From Cyclina sinensis (lineage: Eukaryota > Mollusca > Bivalvia > Venerida > Veneridae): a stretch of 64,000 nt of DNA. The notes under the pieces are model-generated. The model did not search any database, had not been told where the DNA came from, and saw only the letters and a program-made list of their open reading frames with translations. A program made the position numbers and the translations under genes. The DNA is taken from assembly GCA_012932295.1 (NCBI GenBank), contig JAAONU010000013.1, positions 1,844,603 to 1,908,602 on the forward strand. Direction: 5' to 3'. This document shows positions 1 through 11,478 of this stretch, in pieces (positions within the stretch are counted from its first letter, which is position 1; every line of letters starts with the position of its first letter).

Positions 1-856
1 TTCGGTGAAAAATAGGCATATATGTAAATCGGAATAGTTTTGATTTATTCGAATTCTGAACAGACTCTTTTATGTTCTTTAAGCAGAGAATAAGTTTGTA
101 AAAACTAAAGCAGACAAATCAAGCCCTTTAGCTTTGAGTTTTAATTAAAAATAATAAAACTAAAAAGACAATTAAGAAAAATCATTTTCATTAATTTTAA
201 TCTCTTCAACAGAGAAATGTATCAACAACAACAACAACAACCGCCGCTAAGAGGCACGCACAATCACGCATATCTTTGCAAATGCCAAGTCTCTCATGTA
301 CCTTATTGGTGAAAAGAAAGGTCTGATTGACACAAAATAATGAATGCAATTCCTTCACCGTAAACTGTCTGTTTATTTGTTATTGATTTAAATGTTTACA
401 TTAATTGTTGTAAACTACTGTTGTTGATAAACTTGTATCTAACAGGAGAACCAATATCTTCTAACCAATGTCTTATTTCCACCCTTAGATTAATCAAAGC
501 ACTGAAAGTACTGATGGGGGGCGAAGAATGAATACAATGAAGTTTCAATTTCATATTTTACCGGTACTAGGGAAACAAGATTTTTCATTTACAAAAATAG
601 GTCTCTGAACTTAGGAACAGCATTTTGCTTTTTACATTCAGGACAATCACCTGTGCAAAGCAGAAAAACACAAAACTAATAATATTTTGACAGTTACAGC
701 CTTTAATACATTGTAACTTTGCCTACATAGTCATCAGCAGGAAGAGATTTGAAAACAGACAAGAACACGAGGTCAATATAACATTTACTCTAGAATATAA
801 AATAAATGAGATCAGACTAGTATATACCAGTGGTTTTATGCATAGGAACAAATTTT
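1..856. other. AT-rich spacer, no gene seen
   Basis: No exon-like open segment with splice signals is visible on either strand. A short CAA microsatellite lies near 222-243. The rest is unremarkable AT-rich DNA. Confidence 0.5.
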
Positions 857-3010
857 AAACAAGAGGGCCATGATGGCCCTGGATCGCTCACCTGAGTACT
901 TTGGCTGTAGGTTTGCTGTTAAGCAGTATTTCATTTTTTAATTGAAAATATATAAGTGCCTACAAACCAAATATATAAAATATCAGTCAATAAATAAAGG
1001 CTCTATGACAGAAAGTAGAAATATCTATTATAAGCTATGGTGACCTTGACCTTGACCAAGTGACCTCAAACCCTACCAATGGGTAGAGGTCCATGCAAGG
1101 AACCTATATACTGAATATCAAAGATATTGGTCTATAACCGAAGGCTTTATGAGGTACAGTAGATAAATCTATTTTTAGCCTCCGTGACCTTTAACCTAAT
1201 CCAATAATTTGAAAAAGCTTGATAAAGCTTGCTTCATGCCAAATTTTAAAATTCTAGGTCTTGTGGTTTCAGACAAGAAGATTTTTAAAGATTTTCTTCT
1301 ATATTGTTATTTAAAACTTGTGACCCCTCGGGCGGGGCCAATAGTGACCCTAGGGAAATTTTTCTAACAAACTTGGTAGAGGTCCACTAGACAATGCTAC
1401 ACACTAAATATCTAAGCTCTATAACTTACGGTTTCTGACAAGAAGATTTTTTTAGATTTTCTTATATAACTCTATGTTAAACTAGTGGCCTCTGGGGCAG
1501 GGCCATTTTTGACTCAGAGGCCAGGATTTGAACAAACTTGGTAGAGCTCCACTAGACAATGCTACATACCAAATATCTTAACTGTAGGCCTTCTTGTTTC
1601 TGACAAGAAGATTTTTTAGTTTTTCTTATATAACTCTATGTAAAACAAGTGACCCCCGGGGAGGGGCCATTTTTGACCCAGAGGCCAGGATTTGAACAAA
1701 TTTGGTAGAGGTCCACTAGACAATGCTTCACACCAAATATCTAAGCTCTATAACTTACGGTTTCTGACAAGAAGATTTTTTAAGATTTTCCTATATAACT
1801 CTATGTAAAACTAGTGGCCCCTGGGGCGGGGTCATTTTGGACCCAGAGGCCAGGATTTGAACAAACTTGGTAGAAGTCCACTAGACAATGCTTCACACCA
1901 AATATCTAAGCTCTATAACTTATGGTTTCTGACAAGAAGATTTTTTAAGATTTTCCTATATAACTCTATATAAAACTAGTGGCCCCTGGGGCGGGGCCAT
2001 TTTTGACCCAGAGGACAGGATTTGAACAAACTTGGTAGAGGTTCACTAGACAATGCTACACACCAAATATCTAAGCTCTATAACTTACGGTTTCTGACAA
2101 GAAGATTTTTTAAGATTTTCCTATATAACTTTATGTAAAACTAGTGGCCCCTGGGGCGGGGTCATTTTTGACCCAGAGGCCAGGATTTGAACAAACTTGG
2201 TAGAAGTCCACTAGACAATGCTTCACACCAAATATCTAAGCTCTATAACTTATGGTTTCTGACAAGAAGATTTTTTTTAGATTTTCTTATATAACTCTAT
2301 GTAAAACAAGTGACCCCCGGGGAGGGGCCATTTTTGACCCAGAGGACAGGATTTGAACAAACTTGGTAGAGGTCCACTAGACAATGCTACACACCAAATA
2401 TCTAAGCTCTATAACTTACGGTTTCTGACAAGAAGATTTTTTAAGATTTTCCTATATAACTCTATGTAAAACAAGAGACCCCCGGGGCGGGGCCATTTTT
2501 GACACAGAGGCCATGATTTGAACAAACTTGGTAGAGGTCCACTAGACAATGCTACATACCAAATATCTTAACTCTAGGCCTTGTGGTTTCTGACAAGAAG
2601 ATTTTCAAGTTTTCCCTATATAACTCTATGTAAAATCAACTGACCCCTGGGGTGGGGTCAGTTTTGTCCCCAGGGACATAATGTGAACAAACTTGGTAGA
2701 GGTCCACTAGATGATGCTTCATACCAAATATCAAAGCTCCAGGCCTTGTGGTTTCGGAGAAGAAGATTTTTAAAGATCCAACTTATAAAATCTATTTTTA
2801 GCTCCAGTGAACCAGAAATGCAATGGACCAGAACCATTTGAACAATCTTGGTAGAGCTTCACATCCCAGGCAAGTTTCATTAAATTTGCCCCATTGGTTT
2901 CAGAGGAGATGTCGTTTGAATGAAAAGTTGACGACGGACGGACGGACGACGGACAAAGACCAATCAGAAAAGCTCACCCTGAGCACTTTGTGCTCAGGTG
3001 AGCTAAAAAA
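857..3010 (+). mobile_element. Modular pearl/Helentron-like element, family A, copy 1
   Basis: It begins AACAAGAGGGCCATGATGG, whose GGGCC/GGCCC halves form a small hairpin, followed by GCTCACCTGAG. It ends at 2971-3004 with a perfect-looking hairpin (AGCTCACC...GGTGAGCT) that is also the inverse of the 5' GCTCACCTGAG, so the ends are subterminal inverted repeats. Between about 1300 and 2660 lie roughly eight units of about 165 bp sharing phrases such as CTTGGTAGAGGTCCACTAG and CTGACAAGAAGATTTT. A GACGGACGGACG run precedes the 3' hairpin. No coding capacity is seen. The layout (left end, tandem core, right hairpin) is known from bivalve pearl elements; assignment to Helentron-type rolling-circle transposons is inference. 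Confidence 0.75.
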
Positions 3011-3567
3011 GTAAGCAGAACTGTAAAAGACAACATAAGTTCCACTCACATACATTCTTCAAAGAAAGGACAAGACATTTATATCACTTTTTTAGGTACA
3101 TGTAAACCTTTCTTAATGTCATTCAACAACTGTGCATAAAGGCTACTGAGAGACTGGGGATTCGAGGCATCGCCAAAATTAAATGTTAACTAAGACTACA
3201 AATGTATTTGTTTTAGGTTAATTTATTTCTGTATTATTGCTATTTAAGGAATTCAGTTCTGCTCTGAAAATTTAAACTAGTCTAGTGCACAGTAAAATGT
3301 AAATAAACCTTGTACTTATATTTCCAAATCAAGACCTTATTCAAACAATAAACTGGCCACACTTTGCATCATATAGAAAAAAAAAAGTTCACGACAACAA
3401 AATGAAATAAAAACAAAATTAACAGAAAAGATTTTTCTATAACTAAGTTACAGTTTTTCTAAATCTGAGCATCATTTTTTCTGTGATATACTTATTCTAT
3501 CATGTTTATGCACCTTCATATACAAGAAGTTTTCATTAATTATTCATCTATTAATGCACTTGTCTTC
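3011..3567. other. 3' flank of the unidentified minus-strand gene
   Basis: AT-rich sequence with TTTATT motifs (AATAAA on the minus strand) near 3223, a possible polyadenylation signal for the gene ending at 3568. Nothing else is recognised. Confidence 0.3.
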
Positions 3568-3840
3568 CTATTGTATAATGTTCTTGTGATTTTGGATACT
3601 AGATTTCCAAGTTTCAACAATTTTAACTCCTAAAATTTCACTGCCTTGCTTTTCGATCTCCAAATGAACTGATCCATGTTCTGCAAACCACAGTGGCAGG
3701 GTCATCACCAAGAGCAAAGAAGAGAACATCTGCTGGCAATACCATGACAATGTATCTTGCAGTAATAACTCTGCCTTGCTGTCTTCCATACTGACCGCAA
3801 CTACATGCAGTTCCTCAAATGCAAAGCCTGTTTCACAATT
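3568..3840 (-). CDS. Terminal exon of the unidentified gene
   Basis: Open for 90 codons to TAG at 3568-3570, with a pyrimidine-rich acceptor (TTTTTTTTCATAATTTTTAG) directly before 3840. The peptide has an amphipathic Leu-rich middle and ends KSSIQNHKNIIQ. Phase 0 matches the preceding donor at 5187. Product unknown. Confidence 0.5.
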   Translation of the reverse strand, partial: NCETGFAFEELHVVAVSMEDSKAELLLQDTLSWYCQQMFSSLLLVMTLPLWFAEHGSVHLEIEKQGSEILGVKIVETWKSSIQNHKNIIQ

Positions 3841-3959
3841 CTAAAAATTATGAAAAAAAAACAACATTTGGTGAACAGGCATAATTACACAATGTTAAGT
3901 CAAAATATCAAAAGATGTATTCACTGAAACTTTAATTGGAAATACATGGGCAATCAGTG

Positions 3960-4808
3960 ATCACATGTGTCGCCTGATGATAGCCAAGTAAGCAGTTGCA
4001 TTGAGAGGTGATTGGACAGATTGTTGGCTAAAACGAGATTTTTATTCAAGGGCCATAACTCAGCCAAAAATCATTTAACCGAAAAACCTGTTAAACAAGC
4101 CCAAGTACTTGAGGTACCGATCAATCCTGTAACATTGCATTCAAATTGCTTCAGTAGTATAAGAGAAGAAGTCCAGACAAAGTTTAAAAATAAAAATCAT
4201 TAAAGGGCCATTACTCTGACAAAAAACATTGAATTGGAAAATGCCGAGGATTTGCACAACTTAACTTGGTACTGATCATTCTAGTAAAGTTTGGATGAAA
4301 TTGCACCAGTACTTTCTGAGGAGTAGTCTAGACAAGTTTGTGACAGATGGACGGACGGACAGACAGACAATGGAGAAGTGATCCCTGCATGTAACGGCTA
4401 CTTTGTAACATGTCGCAGCTACTGTGAAGCAGGCAACACAAAAATCATTAACGGGCCAAAACACCTTTTAATAATCAAGGGCCATAACTCAGCCAAAAAA
4501 AAAATTAAACTTAAAAACCCATTAGATACGCGCAAGTACTTGAGGTACTGATCAGTCCTGTAACATTTCATTCAAACTGCGTTAGTAGTATAAGAGAAGT
4601 TTAAAAAAATCATTAAAGGGCCAATCATTAAACTGGAAAATTCCGATGATATGCACAACTAGACTTGGTACTGATCATTCCTGTAAAGTTTGGATGAAAT
4701 TGCACCTGTAGTTTCTGAGAAGTAATTTTTGTGACGGATGGACAGACTGACAACAGAGAAGTGATACCTATATGTCGTGGCTACTTTGTAGCAGGCGACA
4801 CAAAAAAA
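3960..4808 (+). mobile_element. Two short elements of family I (GTGTCGCCTGATGATA ends)
   Basis: The left end near 3965 reads GTGTCGCCTGATGATAG. Matching inverse ends, GCAGGCAACACAAAAA (about 4430-4446) and GCAGGCGACACAAAAA (about 4790-4806), close two neighbouring, partly duplicated bodies. Both bodies carry the phrase AAGGGCCATAACTC and a run of GGAC/AGAC repeats before the right end. The same family recurs at 46186-46668. No coding potential. Confidence 0.55.
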
Positions 4809-5186
4809 TATATAGATCACTGTAATGACACATTAAGAAGGCATTGTAGTAAAATACAAGATAATTGTGGAATTAATTTAGATAGGTAATAATTATAAGT
4901 AAAAAATTCTGCATAGAATCGTATTCAAACTTCACAGAAATATTGTTCAAATATATTTTTATTGTAGTTATTATTTTTAGGTTTGTTTTGAATTTAATGC
5001 CCATATCACATTCAATAATTTATCTGAGCGGGCAGTTTATCTAACCATCCTTCTTTTATGGCCAGTCTCCATAAGAAACTGCCAACATTAAGGGCCATAA
5101 AGTAATAAATGTAACATCATAAGGTATCATACAATGAAACAGACCATAACATTTTGATACCACATCTGAAATTTATCAAACATACC
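4809..5186. other. Intronic or intergenic AT-rich stretch
   Basis: No repeat family or exon recognised. It would be intronic to the unidentified minus-strand gene. Confidence 0.3.
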
Positions 5187-5550
5187 TTAATTGATGTTTG
5201 CACAGTTGTGGACAAAGTCTCATTTTCTCACATCACCTTTGTTACTTCCACAAAATCCCAAGTGGCATCACAACATGTTGCATCCCACTAGAGTGTGATC
5301 ATTGCCTTCCGAGATCCATCTTAATGTGTAACTGTTTTATTGAAACATCTGTTCCTTTGACCTTAAACATTCTCTGGTTGTCTTCCTGCAGGATGAAATA
5401 ATCAGTAAAAATATCTGAACTACTCACTGGTTCAAACTTGTTCAAACATAATGACCTATATTAGGCAACCTACATGTACTACACATAACTTCCACTAAGG
5501 AAGTCTAATTTCATTAATTTTGAGTTTTATGTACATATTAAACAAATTTT

Positions 5551-5655
5551 CAGCCTCATCTAGCACAGGCAGGTGGTTTATCTGTCAGCCTCATCTAGCA
5601 CAGGCAGGTGGTTTATCTGTCAGCCTCATCTAGCACAGGCAGGTGGTTTATCTGT
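5551..5655. repeat. 35-bp tandem repeat, three perfect copies
   Basis: The 35-bp unit starts CAGCCTCATCTAGCACAGG and is repeated exactly three times at 5551, 5586 and 5621. Its 3' half (GGTGGTTTATCTGTCAGAC) resembles single-copy sequence at 6266-6285, so it probably arose from a local segment duplication. Confidence 0.9.
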
Positions 5656-6458
5656 CAGACAATGGTCATTTCATAAATGTGCCAAACTCCACTCCTGATC
5701 TCTTTGAGAATCTCTAGCCTTTATTTAACATACATGTACAGCAGGGCTCAAACCAACTGCCCTTTTTATTAGTAAAAAAGGTTTACAAGTCAGTGACTCT
5801 AACCAACTGACCTGAAGTAAAACCAAGACAAAGGTTTAATGCAAAAGATAAAAAATATTACAATAAAACATCTCTAGCATTTTTTACAGAATGTTTGTTT
5901 TTTATTATGATATCTATCAATATAAGGTTGTATGATAACTATGGAATTAGAATAAAGACATGTTAAACATGAGAAATCTTATAAATTTGTTTTGTTTAAT
6001 CTTACACAACTCACCTCTATAATCATACCCTCCGTACACACAGACCCTTTGTTTAACCATAGGTCAGTGAACTCTAACATGCAGAGTAGGAGCAAGGGAG
6101 GGGTACTTCAGTAGAGACATTATCACAGTTAACTCTGTGCTCCTCTGTCGTTATCATATTATTTGTGATAAACACGTTTGTTGCTTGTGTTGCAACAAGG
6201 TAGGCTGGTTTGTCATCCCTCTTCAAAATTACCTCCCCCAAAACAACAGTTTCCTCCTTTTGGCTGGTGGTTTACCTGTCAGACCATGATTATTTAAAAA
6301 GTCACATAACTGCATAGGTCTCCATCACATGACCGTGCAGTCTATCACTTCCATTAGGGCCCTTGTAGTGAGTGGTTTGTGCAAGTGCCATAACTTGTAC
6401 TGGCATCCCATACGGTCCACTTCCATTGTTTACTATCTTTAGAATGATGCTCATCTGG

Positions 6459-8383
6459 AACAAGAGTAAAAATGATAAATAATAGTAATATTCTGTAATT
6501 TCATAGTCAATTTGTTCTTTATTAATCTTTGGAGTTCAAATGTTAGGAATATCAGGTTGTTTCAGCTGCACAGTAAGCACATACTTACTGTTACCATAAT
6601 AAGGATTAACAAAAAAGCCAAATAATACATGGTAAAAGTGGAGTGAAACTGGTGATATGGTGACCACCAACCATGTCACATACCATCACAAGTGTTTACA
6701 GTGCTTTATCTTAAAAAGTCAGCCTTGTCAAATCATTTCTCTGTTTAGTTCCTCAATTTCTTTGACCCATTCTTGTAAAGAAAACAATAAGACATTTTGC
6801 CCCATTTCTCAATGTCACAAATTTTGAGATAACAATTGATCAACATAATTATACAAAAAACAGAAAACACATGATAATTTCAAAGATGATTTCAATTTAA
6901 AAAGCAATAACTTATCCTATGCAGGAAAAAATGCTTCTTTTATGGTAATCAAAATAATAGTAATGAAGAATAATTACAATTTCCTTTATCTTTAATGCCT
7001 ATATTAAAATAAATGAGCAGACAGAAAGGAAATGTAAACAAAAAATACTTAGAATCTAGTTTAATGTATTTAAGCTATCATTTTCATATATTTCGAGCAT
7101 TAAATCTTTATCTTGCAAGTTGCTTATTTTTATTATTTGTGTTTCTCAGCATTGACTGATACACATGAAACAAAAGAATGACAATCTTCCTTAAATTGGG
7201 TTAAGACACAGTGTTTTGTATGTTAATTTGTTATTTGTTTGCAGCTATGAAAACTAATTTTATGCAACTTCAGAGAAATAAGTAGTTAATAACTATGCTA
7301 TCAGTCATATGGACAACTGGTACGATAAAAAACCCTAAATGCAGACAGAGTTCTTTGTAGTTTTTTTTGTTCAATGAACACATACTACTTTTGAGCACAG
7401 GGACATGGCTCACTGGTCAATGTGCTGTTGTGTCACTGTGCTTTTGAGGGAAGCAAAATTAAAACTCACATGGCGCAACTGACTGAGTTGCAGTTCTCTT
7501 CATTCTTTTTCTAAATTAAGAAAATAAAGTTGTTCCCTCTTCTGTTTTTTATTTCAGAATATGCAACTTAACCAACGTAATTGGGCCCACAGTCACTTGA
7601 AGTTGGGAACTAGTTCCCATCTCTGTCTCCTGCTGTCATTATTTCTCAAAAAAAAATGTGGCGACAAGTTAATTTTGAGTGTTCTTATTGAATTTCAAGC
7701 TTATTCTTTCACTTAGACAAATATTGATGTGTAGAATACACTTGTAATTATCACTTAATTGATAGGCACAACCAACATTTTACAGACCTTTGTTATTATT
7801 GAAAAAACCAAGGAAAAACTATTGACAGTTCTGATACTTTCACTTTAACTAGGCTACAATCGGGAATTCCATATTATCATTACGCAGAACTTCACTTCAA
7901 CTCAATGAACAGTCTAGCGGATAATTCAATGACTAGTTCAAACGTTTTTATGCAGAAAAGGCACAAACCTCATGAAATTTCTCCTCCTTTTCTTACAACA
8001 TAACTTCCGGAATTCCCATTGTCTAAATTTCGGCGTTTCGATTGGCTGATCTATAAATACTTAATCATGTAAATGTTTTTTGCAAAAATGATGCAATACA
8101 TGTATGTCAAAACAGTCATGTCGACAATATACATTCAGAACCATGTTGATGGCTCGATATCTCCGTATCTTAAATTTGCAACTGCCAAGATCTTGTTTTT
8201 TCTCTGTCATAAAATGTAATTCGCCGAACGATTAAGTTTGAAGCCTACAAAGAAGGTTGACCTACTTTCTAACATCGATGCGTGACATTCAGAATAAGCG
8301 CTCAAAGACAAAATTGTTTTCATTTCCTTAAACATATCTGAAAATAATAATTTGCTTAAAATAATTTTAAAAAGACTACTTAC
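6459..8383. other. Presumed intron of the unidentified gene
   Basis: Mostly AT-rich DNA. On the minus strand a short open stretch near 7645-7555 follows a CAG acceptor-like site (it includes SSQLQVTVGPITLVKLHIL) and may be another relic exon. A fragment at about 7300-7335 (CAGTCATATGGACAACTGG) matches the tail of the SINE at 58659. Nothing else is recognised. Confidence 0.3.
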
Positions 8384-8417
8384 AATGCTGTTTTATTTTA
8401 TTAATTATATCCTCCAT
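8384..8417 (-). CDS. Candidate first coding exon (minus)
   Basis: ATG at 8417-8415 opens MEDIINKIKQH and meets a strong donor T|GTAAGT at 8384/8383. It lies just downstream (minus strand) of a GC-richer stretch at 8420-8460. Linking it to the exons at 6.4-3.6 kb is inference. Confidence 0.3.
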
Positions 8418-8812
8418 CACAATTCGGCTGCACGATCCAAAATGGCCGTAAGCTAAGAAATATAATCTGACATTGCGAAATCAATGCGCGTAATCACTTT
8501 GTTTCAGTAAAAAGTGTTCGGTTTTTGGTCTCATTTGAAAATAAAAATGAACACATAATAAAGAACCTTTATCAAAGCTGAACAAAAAGTCCATCATTGA
8601 TTAACAATTTTCAATTCATTTATGAACAAATGATCGAACTATTTCGAAGCGTAGGATTACTACTTCTCTGAAATCTAATGTGAAATGTCTCGATTTTCCT
8701 GAAAATTTGGCAAGCATAGTTATACCTTTGGAGGGCGAAAGTATTCGCCCCCCAAAAACACACGAGTTTCTTAACTATGCTATACTTTGTCCCCTTGCTA
8801 TATACCGTTCCG

Positions 8813-9246
8813 TTACCACTGTTGTACACCGTTCACCGGAAATAGCCCTTCAAAACCCCGAAAACGAAAGTACAATCGCCAACGTCGAGTTCAAGTTACA
8901 GATAATGTTTCAACTTATTTCTCCATCATAACATAATCGATCTTCCAAACTAAACAAAATTTTGAAGCTCAATATGTCTGGTTTTAGAGCAGTATTTGCT
9001 TTTTTTCTGCAAGTTGGGTATTTTATGTGTAATTGGCGATAAATTGTAGCCTAGTTGTTGACTTTTGCGAACAATGGTGACATTTTCCACTAAATCAAGC
9101 CCAAAATGCATTTGCTGTATCAGAATTCATCTTAAATTATAAAATATAGACATTCCTCCACCTGTACGAGAGCGACCATTCTCCAGCTATAGCTACTTCT
9201 TACAAAATTTGCGAAAAACGGTCATGCCTTGTGTACAGTGTCTAGC
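8813..9246 (+). repeat. Left arm of the long inverted repeat
   Basis: Pairs with 10758-10328 read in reverse complement. Shared landmarks are TGTACACCGTTCACCGGAAA, TTGTTGACTTTTGCGAACAA and GCCTTGTGTACAGTGTCTAGCA-type ends. Confidence 0.75.
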
Positions 9247-9395
9247 AACAAAATAAATTCAAGTGGACGGGGTGTAGTAGTTCAATGTACAGGGTTTAGA
9301 AGCATGTGTACGGTGTCTAGTAGCCACATCTTTTGTCAAAGTTAGTCTTTATTATATTAGTTTTATTTGGAAATGCTCTCATTTCGGACTAAAAC

Positions 9396-9438
9396 ATGGA
9401 CAAATTGGAAGAAAAAGGAGAATACTCCGAGTTATTTG
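9396..9438 (+). CDS. Possible short first exon inside the inverted-repeat element
   Basis: ATG at 9396 reads MDKLEEKGEYSELF and runs into a donor-like G|GTAAAT at 9438/9439. Codon use looks protein-like, but no second exon was found. It could be the relic of a gene carried by the element, or chance. Confidence 0.2.
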
Positions 9439-9581
9439 GTAAATAATTTATCTTATTAGTTTTCTTAGCCTATCACACAATTGCAGTAGTATGAGAACTA
9501 CGTTTTATTATCTTATATTTGCACCATCACAAACATAAGCGGAATAGTGTCGGTCTGTATTTATAAGACAGGTCGAAGAGT

Positions 9582-9655
9582 GGATCGGTGGTCTAGTGGT
9601 AGAAGCGCTGCGGACTCGTAATCCATGGGTCGTTATCATCATTATCATCATCAGC
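9582..9655 (+). repeat. tRNA-like SINE head with ATC microsatellite
   Basis: The sequence contains an A-box-like TGGTCTAGTGG and an anticodon-arm-like segment with CGT in a 7-nt loop. It then breaks into an ATC microsatellite before any T-arm, so it is a truncated tRNA-derived fragment rather than a functional tRNA. Confidence 0.55.
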
Positions 9656-10327
9656 AGCAGCATTGTATTTGTTAATTAAATATGATATATACTGCACGCA
9701 ATCACAAGTTGTGTCACCTGAGTTTAACTGCAACAAATTCCTGTTAAAAATATGCGCAAGCTTTTATAACCAGTTATCTAGTTTTTCCCATAAGATAAAA
9801 ACCCGTGGTTAACCTTACTAGTCAAGGCAATTTTTTACTAAAGTTTATTATCATACATGTTTGTTTTTAAATGAAGTCTTAAGACCGGTAAAAGGATTTA
9901 GACCTGGTAAACTAGTTTATTTAACAATGCACAACTCTACATTATTAAATACTGTTAAATTTGACAGTCTAACCAAGTGCTATCATTGTTGGAATGAAAT
10001 AAGGTCTATTGAGTTTAATATTTTTCTATAACTTATGATCACGCATCAAAAAGCGGTGTAGGCGGGCGGAAACGACGTACTATCATTAATATTCATCTTT
10101 TAATAATGTTTATAATTCAATTAAACACTTTGTATCCTTTGCAAACTAATAAAATGTTTCGCTTAATGCTCCCTGCCTTCTACGACACTAATCGCAGTTC
10201 CTTATTCAGCTTCTGTGTATGCGCTGGTACTGAAGTTCATTTGCAATTTGCAGAAAATGGCATTCGTTTACATACTTCACCCCGCACACCCGCAAACAGT
10301 TTTCCCTCTACACCCCGTACAGAATCG

Positions 10328-10758
10328 TGCTAGACACTGTACACAAGGCATGACCGTTTTTCGCAAATTTTGTAAAAAGTAGCTATATAGCTGGTGAATG
10401 GCCGATCTCATACAGGTGGAGGAATGTCTATATTTTAATTCAAGATGGATTCGGATACAGCAAATGCGTTTTGGGCTTGATTTAGTGGAAAATATCACCA
10501 TTGTTCGCAAAAGTCAACAACTAAGCTACAATTTATCGCCAATTAAACAAAAAATACCCAACTTGCAGAAAAAGCAAACACTGCTAAAAACCTGACATAT
10601 TTAGCTTCACAATATTGTTAAGTTTGGAGAAATTGATTAAGTTATGATTGAGAAATAAGTTGAAACATTACCTGGGGTGAACTCGACGTTGGCGATTGTA
10701 CTTTCGTTTTCGGGGTTTTGATGGGCTATTTCCGGTGAACGGTGTACAACAGTGGTTA
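10328..10758 (-). repeat. Right arm of the long inverted repeat
   Basis: Reverse-complement partner of 8813-9246. The outer end is CAACAGTGGTTA at 10747-10758. Confidence 0.75.
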
Positions 10759-11445
10759 CTCTCCTTGTTCCTTGTTTGATGGAAATAAAAAGTCTCCACC
10801 GCACTGCACCAATGAAAGGCAAGACTTAGACAATAATAGTGGGTACGCCTATAATGCAAAGGAAGAGACGCAAATCTTCTCCACTCTTCTCCACTCTTCT
10901 TTAGGTCTTTCGCGGCACTTAAATAATCCTTTCATGGAGTTGTCAAAAGCTGAATTTGTGTCAGAATGAGAAACGGCATCTGTACTTTGTAGGGGTGGTA
11001 TTGGCAATGCCTCCAAAAAGCTAGACAAAGTGAGTGCAACCCTAAGTTACAAGCCTGAATTTTAACAAGCATGCACTAATACTACAAGATGTAGCATCTG
11101 GGGAGTGTTAACATAATTTGTACAAGATAAATTAAAACATTTACAAAATACTGATTTTACAAAGGTATCTTTATATAAAAATATGTGTTGCCATGGTGAC
11201 AATGAAACTCGGGGTTCTAGCAAACTGCTTAAAGCCAACTTGAGCTGCTTATACAGAAAATGAGCTTGCAACTATTACTTGTTCCTTATTTATTTTTTAT
11301 TTATTTTTTTTTTTTTTAATATTCCTTAGCAACTGATCATGTTAACGTTTCTAATTTTCAGACATCTTTTAGCTCTCTGAGAATCACAGACACCTTTCGT
11401 GTTATTGAAAACTAACTGAATGAAGTCAATTAACTGTGGATCCTA
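10759..11445. other. 3' flank of the SPEC3-like gene
   Basis: Contains TTTATT motifs at about 11285-11306, equal to AATAAA on the minus strand and suitable as polyadenylation signals for the gene ending at 11446. No other gene seen. Confidence 0.4.
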
Positions 11446-11478
11446 TCATCTATATTCCTCTTGGATCGAATTAGTGTT
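11446..11478 (-). CDS. SPEC3-like gene, exon 5 (terminal)
   Basis: 33 nt after a strong acceptor (TTTTTTTTTTCAG): NTNSIQEEYR and TGA. Phase 0 matches exon 4. Confidence 0.8.
   Translation of the reverse strand, partial: NTNSIQEEYR

Larger units (their letters stand above)
3568..8417 (-). pseudogene. Unidentified multi-exon gene, possibly decaying
   Basis: I do not recognise the product. The best segment is a terminal exon at 3840-3568 (91 codons with stop, acceptor TTTTTAG, phase 0), reading NCETGFAFEELHVVAV onward, rich in Leu with a Trp-Tyr-Cys patch. It joins in phase to a donor AAG|GTATGT at 5187, where the upstream frame reads ETLSTTVQTSIK. Going further upstream, 5385-5187 needs one frame change and crosses two stops. 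The segment at about 6250-6015 (donor GAG|GTGAGT) also changes frame. An open segment at 6458-6310 begins at an acceptor and ends in TGA. A candidate first exon is 8417-8384 (MEDIINKIKQH, donor T|GTAAGT). Either small exons are being missed or the gene is degenerating. RNA evidence would decide. Confidence 0.35.
8813..10758. mobile_element. Long inverted-repeat element (arms about 430 bp)
   Basis: The left arm 8813-9246 is the diverged reverse complement of the right arm 10328-10758, with a 1.08-kb spacer. The outer ends read TTACCACTGTTGTACACCG and, on the opposite strand, TAACCACTGTTGTACACCG. The arms have diverged by point changes and a few indels. Neither the arms nor the spacer encodes a recognisable transposase. 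It could be a non-autonomous DNA transposon with long terminal inverted repeats, or an inverted duplication. No clean target-site duplication was found by eye. Confidence 0.65.

Noticed and set aside
8036..8220. CCAAT-like ATTGGCTGATC, TATAAATAC, then a 43-codon frame on +
   Set aside because: The motif spacing is attractive, but the short frame has no donor or homolog and sits in AT-rich DNA where TATA-like words are common.
8680..8931. 83-codon + frame and its partner on minus at 10637-10822 (VTTVVHRSPEIA)
   Set aside because: The two match because they lie in the arms of the inverted repeat; no splice or codon evidence for a gene.
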